The translations under genes and the position numbers were made by a program. From Coprinus comatus (lineage: Eukaryota > Basidiomycota > Agaricomycetes > Agaricales > Agaricaceae): 64,000 nucleotides of DNA. The notes beneath the pieces are model-generated. The model saw nothing but the letters and a program-made list of their open reading frames with translations. It searched no databases and was not told where the DNA came from. This document shows, one piece after another, positions 20,748-30,726 of this stretch (position 1 is its first letter; every line of letters starts with the position of its first letter). The stretch covers positions 124,001-188,000 of the forward strand of contig JAWPGT010000035.1 of assembly GCA_034638255.1 (NCBI GenBank), in the 5' to 3' direction.

Positions 20748-22772
20748 TTATTCATCATCCGGTTCAGACTCCTCATCATCCAATTCCAAGGGCTCCTTTA
20801 TACACCCATTACACAAACCAGGATACGGAATCCTCTCTAACCCTCTAATATCAAATAAAAACCCATCCCTCCTAAACATTTCCTTCAAATTCACAATACT
20901 TTCCAAACGATTAATATCACCATCCTCACCATCAACAAACTCTTCATTCATCCACAAATAAAACTCCTTCGTTACCCCAACATCATATTTCAACTTTAAA
21001 AACCTCCTAATGATATCAATACGAGAAAAAAAATCAACATCATTATGAATATGCTGATGCTTGAGTTTACAACAAGTATCTAAATATGGATGAAGTTCAC
21101 TGCCATTCTCGATTTCAAGATGAGTTAAAGAAGGCATTATCAATCTCTTTGAACCCTCGAATTCTGAAATCACCAACTCGAACAAATCCAAGATAAAGCC
21201 ATGACAAACAGTTTCAACACGTAACCATGAAACTGAATGAGGAATATGTGTGAGATACTTGAATACTTTCTGAGAGAATTCAAGTTCTTGATTGTGTTCT
21301 TCATGACTGAATTCAGGAAACCAGAATAAATCAAGAGTGAGGGAAGTAAACAAGGGTGGAAGGCGAGAAAAGAATTTGGGAAGATCGTTGTGTGGATTAC
21401 TGATGCTGGAAAAAAGTTCATATAATATGATCGTCTTTACCGCGGGCAATCGTATATCGTCAAGAATGCTGCTACCTTCGTCAAATTCGCCATACAAAGG
21501 AAAGGCCCATTCAAAGTGTTCTAAATGCTCCATGGTAAAAATGGTATCTTCTTCTTCTTCTTTCTTCTTCTTCTCTTCTTCACCGGAGTCATCTTCATCT
21601 TCATCGTCATCGTTTTCTTCCATAGGCCCAACATCAACGCATTGAACTGATCTGAGATTCTTACATTTCCTCAGAATATTATAACACAGGTTGTAACGCA
21701 AATGACCCATCTTCAAAGACGTGATTTGTTCCCAAGGCAGCTCCGTAACATCCACTCCATATATTGCAACCTCTGATAATCGAGGAAGTGGCCTAAGATC
21801 CGCTTTCCAATCAGGGCTCCACAAAACTTGAACAATAGAAATTGAACCAAGGTTAATGAATTGTTGGTTTGCGAATGTTTTCCAGGTAAAGGGTGGATTC
21901 AATAATCGAATTCGTTCAAATCGATGAGGATATGTTTCAACAACCGCTATACGAAGGGGTTCCAGACACTGTGTGATTCTATACCATCGCGATCTTTCCC
22001 TCACCGGAAGTTCCTTAACATGAGGTCCAAATATCTCTTCTATCTCCTTTTTATCTCGTTTCCCAAAAGAAACCCGCAATCTCAATAACAATATTTTACT
22101 TCTCTCTTGATACAACTTGACAAGATAAACAACTCCTTTCACGTTCCAATGATGAACTGTCACATCGAGCGTTGTCCAAATACGGGGAGTGGATTGAGAG
22201 ATCGCTCGCCATTGGGAACAAACACGGCCGAGAGTTAGTGGGGTAAAGGATTGATGACAGTTTTCGAGTTCAACAGAATATTCTATCGGGTCGATTTCAT
22301 CAATATCAGAAAATTCTCTGCCTTTACATAGAACGAGATCCGTGTGGCAAGCATATTCGAAAATACGTGATAGGATTTCGACGGGTGCATTTCGAGTATG
22401 GGAGTTTCTGGAGTTGGTTTGACGACGTATCTGTGCCTCTTGAGTAGTCGAAGGAGCGTAGACATCCTGAAATATTTATGAGAGATGTAAGCCTTCGTGC
22501 AGAAGAAAAACTAAAATATGTCGATTTACCTCGGGCAAAGATAGCAAGGAATACATTGTGCGGTTGCAACATGGGCAAAATCCTGTGGGCTTTGGCCGTT
22601 GGCTGTAAGAGCAACAAGACGATCAGAAGGACGACACAAGAGAGAGAACTGAGTTAAAACGTACCTGAAAGAGATCAAATTGACAACAGTACATCAATAA
22701 GAAACCCAAATCGTAGAACAGGATCTCTTACCTAGGTTTCAACATAGAACGAGAACTGATAAACTGGAACAT
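20748..22772 (-). CDS. F-box protein 2
   Basis: Three-exon minus-strand model in phase: 22772-22732, 22602-22530, 22466-20748, giving 610 aa. It begins MFQFISSRSMLKP, has a CPCCNRT motif at about residue 28 (F-box 3 has CPTCGNKT at the same place), then a divergent F-box APVEILSRIFEYACHTDL and LGRVCSQWRAISQSTPRIW. The C-terminal two thirds has RLLNPPFTW, an acidic DDDEDEDDSGEEE run near residue 300, and EHLEHFEWAFP. Expected role: substrate receptor of an SCF ubiquitin ligase. The large exon is certain; the first two small exons rest on splice signals, frame and the shared CPxC motif. The 129-nt first intron contains an internal CAG/GTACGT that could act as a recursive splice site. Confidence 0.8.
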
Positions 22773-23665
22773 AATCTATGAGCTTGTTTGCAAGGAGTCT
22801 GCTGAAAATATGGGCGAATTTATACCAAAGCTCTGGCACTTAAAGCCTCCGAGTCGCATATTACGTGGAACAACTTCTTGAAAGAGAAATAAAGAAATGA
22901 TAAAGTTCAAAGAGAAATTTTCATCCCATGGTAACTTGTCGTTATGTTACGGACAAGTGTGCAAATTCCGATCTCTTTGAGCTTTAATTTGTCTTCCGTT
23001 CAACGGGGGGGGCAACTGTACAAAGCCAATTACAAATTACAATCAGTAACAGATGTGTTGAGAAAAACAATAAACCTATCTCGTCATGATACTATGAACT
23101 TTCCCTAACTGGATTCAAAAATACTCGCCCCATATTACCATCTATACCCCAATGAAATTCCATTGGCGACCTAGTCTTGTGAATAGTTTTTGTTCCCTGT
23201 CCAGAAATCCCCAATCACTAGTTGCTTCTTGCAAGTTTGATTGAACATCTAGTAGAATCGGTCTCAGCTCCTCTGATACAAAGCGACCCATGATCAATTC
23301 CATGAATTGAGAACATAGGTGACTATATAAGGGTTTAAAGACGTAGATATGTATGCTTTTTTATCTAGGAAATTTCCTGGCATAAGTCGAAGTTGGAACA
23401 GAGAATGGAGTATAGTTACCTTTATCATTATCGTGTTATACGCTATTTCTGTTCCATACTGTATGTGTATGTATGAAGATGGTTGTGGTTACTGTTTTAT
23501 TTAAGAACGTGAACCGCGACGACAAATTCACACACACAAAAAAAAAACGAAATAATTAAGATGACGTCACGATTGCATCAAAAAGTATTGACGTCATAGA
23601 TTTCGACAGGGGTCTTTACTTTAAGTACTACGATATACTATACTGTCATAACGGTTCAAGTATAT
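22773..23665. other. Intergenic with paired CRE-like sites
   Basis: About 890 bp upstream of F-box gene 2 and downstream of the pectate lyase, both on the minus strand. No coding ORF. Two TGACGTCA sites lie at 23562 and 23589. Confidence 0.5.
23562..23596. promoter_or_regulatory. Two TGACGTCA (CRE-type) sites
   Basis: Perfect TGACGTCA at 23562-23569 and 23589-23596, 27 bp apart. They are about 0.8 kb upstream of F-box gene 2 and just beyond the 3' end of the pectate lyase, so the target gene is uncertain. Confidence 0.35.
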
Positions 23666-24991
23666 CTAGAAGGTCAAAGTCTGACCAGCTGAACTAGATA
23701 CTGAAGAACGAACACTTCCAGTTCCAAGAAGTGAATAAGCATAAGGAGCAGAAGTAAAAGTACCAACAGGAGCAGTATTAGAACCTCCTCCGAAATCATT
23801 ACCACGTGCAACTGCAAATCCTTCAGAAGTAGAAAATATTGCTTTTCCAATTCCTGTGTGTAACAATAACAACATTTCATCTCAGTTTACGTCCGATCGA
23901 TTATAGAATAAGAATAAGAAGAAAACGTACCAACGAATACGTTATTTTCAACTAACAATTGCGCACCAACTCTGGTATTAATACCATCATTCACAGTTTC
24001 AAATAAGTTGTTGAAAATATGACCATGACCGAATCTGAAAGAAGGTGTACGTGAACCGATGTTTAAGAAATAATTATTGGCATAGGTGACTGTTGCGTTT
24101 ATATCTTCGGTGTTTGAATCAGATGCTCCAATGAGTGAACCTTTGAAATGGTTTGATAGTTTGTTTCCTGTAGCAGTTACTCCTGTACATCCATGTGTAA
24201 TGTCTAGAAGACCATCATAACTAATGACATAATGGTTAATAAAGTAGATGTAGAAGTATGATTTTGAAAAATAATAATAATAGACGTACAAATCTTTGTC
24301 ATGGTCTTTATCACTTGACAAATCGGTATGGTCAATCCAAACTTTTTGAGAACTTTCAATTCCAATGGCATCTCCTACTTCCGCTAAAACTTTGGTAATT
24401 TTAATGTTACGAATGATAACGTTGCTGGTGCCAAGTACACGAAGACCAATTCCAGCAAGTTCTAACAGTCTCATTTAATTCTTTTTTAAAAAAAGATGTA
24501 GATGGAGTAAGTAGACGTACGAGATCCTTTAAGACCAATGACAGAAGTGTTGGCGCCAATTTTGACTACAGCGCTACCGGTAATAGTACCTTATGAAAAT
24601 GTGAGTTTTGGATATACACAGGTTAATTAATTACCACACATACCGGAGATCACAACGATTTTTTTGGCAGTGCCAGAAACTGCTGCTGTCAAGGCAGCGA
24701 GGGATGTAACAGTTGTAACGGTTCCACCAGAACCTCCAGTTGTTCTAACAGAATTTTATGTTTAACATTTTGTTTCCTGTGGCTTGGGTATAATAGAAAA
24801 CTTGGAAAACCCACCCTGCAGCAGCAGCATAACCTACAGTTGCAACATCATTATATGATGAGCGCTTCGAGAGTTCAACAGGGGTTGACTAATTAAAGGT
24901 AAGGACCTCAACCATATAAATAGAAGAATGAAAGGCGCACAGCTGCGACTTGGATAAAAGCGAAAGCGAAAGCAATGATTGACCACTTCAT
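23666..24991 (-). CDS. Secreted pectate lyase, polysaccharide lyase family 1
   Basis: Multi-exon minus-strand gene, about 315 aa after splicing, starting at the ATG at 24991. It opens with a signal peptide (MKWSIIAFAFAFIQVAA) and a KR site after STPVELS. The parallel beta-helix body shows KKIVVISGTITG, NVIIRNIKI, the PL1 signature KVWIDHTDLSSD, and YDGLLDITHG completed across an intron (DKDF/YDGLL). The catalytic-Arg region is SRTPSFRFGHGHIFNN. All introns keep phase; the last joins VFV to GIGKAIF. Family members cleave polygalacturonate by calcium-dependent beta-elimination outside the cell, in plant-wall breakdown. It ends SSAGQTLTF. Nothing looks broken. Confidence 0.88.
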
Positions 24992-25151
24992 TGTGAGGTT
25001 GGGATAACCCCAGGCTGTTCTTTTGAGCATTTATATATGTAAAAAAAAAAAACCCACTAAACTTCGGAATACTCTCGGGTTGTAGACAACTTCTTGACGG
25101 ACCGTCTGAGTTGTAGAACTCATAATGTCCAACGGAGTCAGCACATGAGAT

Positions 25152-25235
25152 ACACCCGGGTTACGGTTACGGTTTGGGCGGGACGTCCACGGCAGGATTT
25201 TGCATCAAACTCCCGCGCGTCAGAGAACGTGAGGT
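25152..25235 (+). repeat. Inverted repeat, left arm
   Basis: CCCGGGTTACGG through a shared 20-bp identity (GGATTTTGCATCAAACTCCC) to AACGTGA. Its reverse complement, diverged by small gaps, is at 25965-26050. No transposase ORF lies between the arms. Confidence 0.7.
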
Positions 25236-25300
25236 GTTACCTGTACCAATCCACCTACCGTTGTAACACTAGGCTTCTAAAATGGTGCATAAAGTCGCCC

Positions 25301-25640
25301 GTACCCTAAAAAGGGATCCCCAGCAGACCCAAAGCACATAGCACAGTCCATATAAATACATTTTAGAGGGTGTTGTAGTAATATATATATCAATCTTCAC
25401 GATATGGTAGGTCTTTAGTACGGTAGCACTGAACAGTCTAACAGAGTGCCAGCACGAACTTCATCTATGACTTTTTTGGCCATGGCCTATGCAACCCATA
25501 ATTGAATGATGTCGCATTTCTCGGACTATAGTATATCAAATAGCCCAGGTTAAAAAAAAAATTAGACATGAATAACATCGTCTGTACCTTACAAGAGATC
25601 CCTAGATCCCCAAAGCACATGGACAAGTCATATCCAAATG
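25301..25640 (+). repeat. Diverged direct repeat inside the inverted-repeat region
   Basis: A stretch of about 55 bp at 25301-25358 (with GGGATCCCCAG and CCAAAGCACATAG) recurs diverged at about 25585-25640 (AGATCCCTAG, CCAAAGCACATGG). It suggests a local duplication of about 280 bp. No gene supported between 24992 and 26166. Confidence 0.45.
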
Positions 25641-25964
25641 GTAACCTGAAGTTCTACCAACCGGGATATGAGTCGGTGAATTGGTATAAAGCAGTCCGAG
25701 AAAGTTATTCAAAAAAGATTGGGTTACTGAGTTTTTGTATATGTAGGCGTAGTCCATAGCCCAAATGTTATAAGAGGTAAGTAATAGATGCTGAATATGC
25801 ACAGATGAGAAAATCATACAGTGGGAATCGGGGATGGTTCACAAAGAAAATGTCTCAAAATTTGGAAAATATTTATGTGTATTGTTATTGGCATGTTAGC
25901 TTCGGAAAAAGACATTTTATAGTACAGAAGGCTCCGTTGCGGCGCCAGACATACTATTGAAGTC

Positions 25965-26050
25965 ACATTCGCTGGCACGCGGGAGTTTGTAGGGAGTTTG
26001 ATGCAAAATCCTACCGTGGATGTCCAGCCAACCGTTACCCGGGCCGTGTT
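25965..26050 (-). repeat. Inverted repeat, right arm
   Basis: Reverse-complement partner of 25152-25235. It ends about 115 bp before the ATG of the SH3 gene, so it lies in that gene's promoter or 5' untranslated region. Confidence 0.7.
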
Positions 26051-26166
26051 GTGGAAATGGGAAGTGGGGAGAAGCCAAACAGAGCCAAAGCAGAGTTGCC
26101 ATCCCAACGATTGGGTGGTGGTTCTTCGTGCATTGACCAGCAGCGATACTCATACGCTAAACTCAA

Positions 26167-27587
26167 ATGTCTGCCCCGCTCTCACTCAATGTCGACACTC
26201 CGGCATCTGCATCTCCTTTTCCATCGCCTTCCTCCTCTTTTCTTCCGCCGCCAGTTCCCGGTGCTCACGAGTTTGCCGTAAAACCCCCTCCAAAGCGCAA
26301 GTCCAAATCCTCACCCCCCTCGTCCCTCCTGCCACCCTCCGCTGAGATCACTCCCACACCATCCACCGCAACACCCACTCAGATGTCAACCCCCACCCAG
26401 TCTCAGTCCGCCGTTCGGCCTCCTTTATCTCCGATTCTCACCGGAACTTCCTCTCCTACCCCAAGTCTCTCTTCAACTCGACCGGCTCCTGCCTCTCCCG
26501 CCTCTTCCCGACGCATCTCAACCATCTCTCTCACATCTTCTCCTAGTAGAACTACCAGTCGCAGAAACTCTAGACGTCAGAGCAGCTTACTCAATCCTAA
26601 ACGTCAATCTCAACTCGGTCCTTCTAATTTGTTAAGTACAGAAGAAGCACAAGTTCAAGTTCAGGAAAAAGATGAATCATTATCATCAAGTCCAACTGCT
26701 ACTTCTAAACCATCTCCACCTACATCTGCAACTACAATCGCACCTATCACCCCATCTACTGCTTCTCAGACTCAAACATGCCAGAAACCTGCTCGTACTA
26801 AATCTAGCAAACGATATACGAAAGTGAAGATCATGATTCGTGATTTTGCTTTTGTAACTTCGGATGATAGATATAGGGGTATGGGTACACATGTACCTAA
26901 ACCCAACAGATTCCCACGTCTGAATAAAAAACTGGGTGGATCAAAACGAGTACGACCTACATCGAAACGATGGTCAACTGCTTCTACATCATCTAAAGAA
27001 GGAAATGAAAAGATCAGTAGTTCATCTGCAGATGATGACGATGATGATGATGAGGCGGAAGATGATGATGAAGATGAAAGTGAAGGTTGGTTTAGAAGAG
27101 GCATGGGAAGATTTAGTTGGAGTTTTGGATTTGGTGGATTTAAGAGAGCTTCTCAACAACAACGTGAAGAAGAACTGAGAATGCAAGAGGAGGAGGTTCA
27201 AACACCAGTTGATCCTTATCCAAGTCGAGGAGATCTAGAGAGAAACTTTTTGACTCAGGAGGATGGTATGGTTAATGGAGGAAGTGGTCCTGAGGTGTAT
27301 TATGACGCCGAAGACGATGTCGAACAACAAGAGGAGAAGAAGAGGAAGAGCCTTTATATGCTGGACTTTATAAAGCCATTTATGCCTTTGAACCTGAAGG
27401 TACGGCTGAGATGCGATTGGTTGAAGACCAAATTGTTAAAGTGATTGGAAGAGGAGGTGGGGTTGGTTGGGCAGTAGTTGTTGTTCCAGATGGTGTTGAA
27501 GGTGGCGTCGAAGTGACTTCAGAAACAGGAACGGTAAGACATGCTCTTGTACCTGAAGGTTATTTGGAAGTTGTGGAGTTGGATTGA
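26167..27587 (+). CDS. SH3-domain protein with apparent frameshift
   Basis: The ORF from the ATG at 26167 encodes a long disordered Ser/Thr/Pro-rich N-terminus, a conserved-looking VKIMIRDFAFVTSDDRYRG segment (about residues 219-240), an acidic DDDDDDDEAEDDDEDE run, and SEGWFRRGMGRFSWSFGFGG. In a GA-rich tract near 27325-27350 the frame breaks. In the -1 frame a C-terminal SH3 domain follows: GLYKAIYAFEPEGTAEMRL, then GRGGGVGWAVV and HALVPEGYLEVV, ending at 27587. One missing base would restore a single ORF of about 473 aa (span 1421 nt, one short of a multiple of three). SH3 domains bind Pro-rich peptides; the exact orthologue is not recognised. Intronless in this model. Confidence 0.78.
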
Positions 27588-29157
27588 TGTTGAATTCCAT
27601 CGCTGTTGTTATTTGAGTGTGGTTTTTATTTTACCATTTGGACTTTGAATGATCATCTCTTTTTTTTCCCTGTTGATGTTACGTTGTGCTCTCTCTTTTT
27701 TTTCCTCCTTTTTGCCATTGCTTTTTGGGCTTTTGCTTTTTTTTTTTGCTTCTTGTAGATTTCTAACCTTGATTTTAACAACCTCCTCTTTTTATACCTT
27801 TTGAACACCTACTTCATTTACCCCCTCGCATCTCAATCTTTTTTTTCATTTTTTTTTTTCATTATGACTTTACCTCACCCCCTCACCCCCAAATCAAACT
27901 GAACTGAACTGATACATGCATGTGTACATATTGCAATTCGTCAATTGAATCAACTTGATTAATACTTTGACTTTGATTTTTTGTTACGAAAGTTTTCGCG
28001 AATTGATAAACTAATTGTAAAACTGACCACTCTATCGCTCGTACTGGTCAAGTTTCTTGACGAATAAGAGTTTGTCAATTCTAATCTATTTAATTGTCAG
28101 GTCTCGAAGTCCGACTGACGGATGCAGTCGACTCGCACCCCCCATTTCATTACCAATTCACTTATCTTCTCTTCAAAATATGATAGGTTAAAGATGACAG
28201 GCTGTTAAAGACACTCGTTTAAAGTTTAACCTGAGCCTTCTACCGGGGCCGGGGATATACTTGTGCCAATCTTTGTTTGCATTTTGATGCTAAACACTTC
28301 TTAGAGCTATCATGGATCCACAGTTCCATATTAATCACATCCGAATCAGACTTTCAATGATGTATTTCAATATTCTGAAACTCAATATTGTACTCTCTAG
28401 TTGATTAAACTCAGTGCAGTGTGAAGGTCCCAGTTCGTCTCGTTGTGGAATAACAATATTCCCAACGTGTTTTCGTAACTGAACCTTCAGTTCTCTTCCA
28501 AGATCCAAATAAGTTACGAAATCCAATTCAGTGATAAGATAAATTTGTTTACTTTCTTCCTCTCTGTTCCAAACTTTCTTCTCAGTGCTCGAAAAATCTT
28601 TACATATTCTGTTCAATTTCAGTCTCTAACTCTTCTCTTTCAATTATTCTTCGGTATCTTAGCTCTACCTTCTAGAAAATTCCTATTTAGTTGCAGTAGA
28701 AGCTTGTTTATCCTTCTCTATATTCGGTTTTGTGAGTTTGGAATTTATTTAAATTTTCTTTAATTGGTATCGTATTCAGTAGACAGTATATAGTCTCTGG
28801 TGGTAGATGCGATACTCAGTGAATTTTACCCCCATTTTTCTATCTAAAAATCTCTTTCTAAATCGTCTTCATCCTCTTTACTCGACTCTCTGCCTAACAA
28901 CTCGTTTTCCTCAATTTATTCATCGAAGATCACCCTGAATCCTTGAACGTCGTCGTTTCGGGTTCGAAGCTTGACAGTTGACGGACGCAACTGCACTCGT
29001 AATTTTATTTTGTCTTTTAGAACATTTTTCTGATCTTCAGCAGTATGATGAAAGTTGTGATAATCTGGCCTGGGTATAGTAATAGCCCAACACGTGCACG
29101 AGTTTTTGGAGTTTTACACAAGTGGGGCCAAAAAGTTACAATCCATCTCTCACCACA
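27588..29157. other. Intergenic with T-rich tracts and diverged repeats
   Basis: About 1.6 kb. T-rich tracts run from 27660 to 27870. Related segments at about 28103-28136 and 28845-29000 share GACGGA(C/T)GCA and CGAAG with a third copy at 46330-46565. No ORF here is supported. Confidence 0.5.
28845..29020 (+). repeat. Dispersed repeat, copy with TTGACGGACGCA end
   Basis: ATTTTACCCCCATTTTTCT at the left and GACAGTTGACGGACGCAACT followed by TTTTATTTTGT at the right. The same order of blocks occurs at 46360-46565. It may be a solo LTR or other old element end; no tRNA primer site or ORF was identified. Confidence 0.4.
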
Positions 29158-30439
29158 ATGGCCAACTTCATTCCCACTGTTGAAATGAATCAAGCACTCC
29201 CATCGAATCCATTTGACTCGCAGGACGCTGCTGTTCTTCATGATGCTTATGAGAAATGCTTGGTGTTTGAGAATATGGCGGAGTCTCCGGAAGAACTCAT
29301 GTATGTGCGATGTCTTGGATATTTTCTTATCGAGGTACCCACCCTCGTTGGTCAACAAATGGTAGCCAATGATATATCTCTCTGCAAAGGTGATAAGGAG
29401 AGAATGTATCATTTGGCTCAGGTTTATATAAATTGTTTCATTCGTCTTTGTCAGTCAGCGTTCTCCTAACCTCGACGGTTATCAGTCGTGTGTTCACAGT
29501 CTTATACAGTCCGACGAAACAAAGAAACAATACCACAGCTCTCACATCACTCTAGTCTATCATCCTTCAACATTGACAATTCTCATCTCCCTGAGGAAAC
29601 CTCGAAACGTGATGTACGTGTTTCATTCGTCAATTCTCTAAGAACCCGCTCCCTTCATTTATTGACCTAACCCATTGAAGGCTTTGAAACGCGATAATCA
29701 CAGGTGTATGGTTACTGGCGCAATAGACGATATAAAGTATCACAGCTTGACTCCTACAGCGAAACAAGATGTCTGTGGAATCCCCGTATCGGAAACGAAT
29801 TTCTGTCACATCTTACCACCGTCAATAAACTGGGATCTCGACCCAAACATACCTGGTCTTCCAAAGGTTTGATTCAAATTTACATTTATTCATTGCGTGA
29901 CCGCTCATTTTTTTTTTTTTTGTAGTTCACTTCCGCTGAACATGTGTGGAATTTGGTTCACGCTTTTGGTGATATCATGGTTCCTAAAGAGTTGAATGGA
30001 GACAATATTCACAGGCTGTCAAACGGTTTGACATTGAATGCACTTATGCATATACAATTTAATGCTCTAAATATGTGGCTTGAGAAAGTCAAGGTGGGTC
30101 TACTCCGATTTCATAAACAACTATCTTTATGACACTTATGATTTCTTGTAGGATGGTCCTGCAAATACATATCATTATCGTAGTATGATGCCAATGTGGG
30201 GAGCCCCTACAAGCCCTATTACGTTCACTTCATCAGATCCATCCAGATTAGAGCTTCCTGATCCAAGATATTTGAACCTCCATGCTGCTGTCTGTAGAGT
30301 GGCACAGATGTCGGGAGTTGTGGAGTATTTGAATAAATATGATATTGAGGTGGAATCAATGAATGTTTTAGCAGATGATGGATCTTCGAATAAGTCACTT
30401 GCATCTCGTCTTCAGAATCTTTTTATTTCTTCTCAATAG
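29158..30439 (+). CDS. HNH-nuclease-domain protein (HNH_2 type)
   Basis: Five-exon model: 29158-29421, 29500-29613, 29681-29866, 29926-30093, 30152-30439, about 339 aa. The HNH module shows ALKRDNHRCMVTGAID, then CHILPPS (HIxP-type motif), then NGLTLNALMHIQFNALNMW. Such basidiomycete proteins are numerous and of unknown role; nuclease activity is a family inference. The first intron is the weak point. The exon 1 frame meets TAA at 29467, so it must be spliced: a phase-0 intron 29422-29499 with a CTAAC branch-like element works, and a shorter phase-compatible intron 29444-29485 is also possible. Later junctions are phase-consistent. Confidence 0.75.
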
Positions 30440-30726
30440 TTCATTTCTTTCTCTGGATTTGTTATAGACGGTTAGTACATAGTTTTATATTATTTGGATT
30501 TGAATTTTGTATTGGTAGGAGGTTCGTTTTACGGTACTGAGAGTCGTGTAATATGATAGATTTGTAACCGTGATACTTTTCCAGCTCTTGTTGTTTGCAA
30601 TCCTTCCGACTTGCTAAATAACTGAGTGGCTGTAAACTCCTATAATTAGATTATCTAATCATTTGATGTCGATTAAATCAGAATATGTCATCAGAGTTGG
30701 TGTACTTCAGTCTTCGATGAGTCAAT

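Noticed and set aside
21545..21625. GAA/GAT-type microsatellite
   Set aside because: It is the acidic, coding stretch of F-box protein 2, in frame; not an independent repeat. The same holds for the GA tract at 33340-33435 in RQC1, apart from its frame break.
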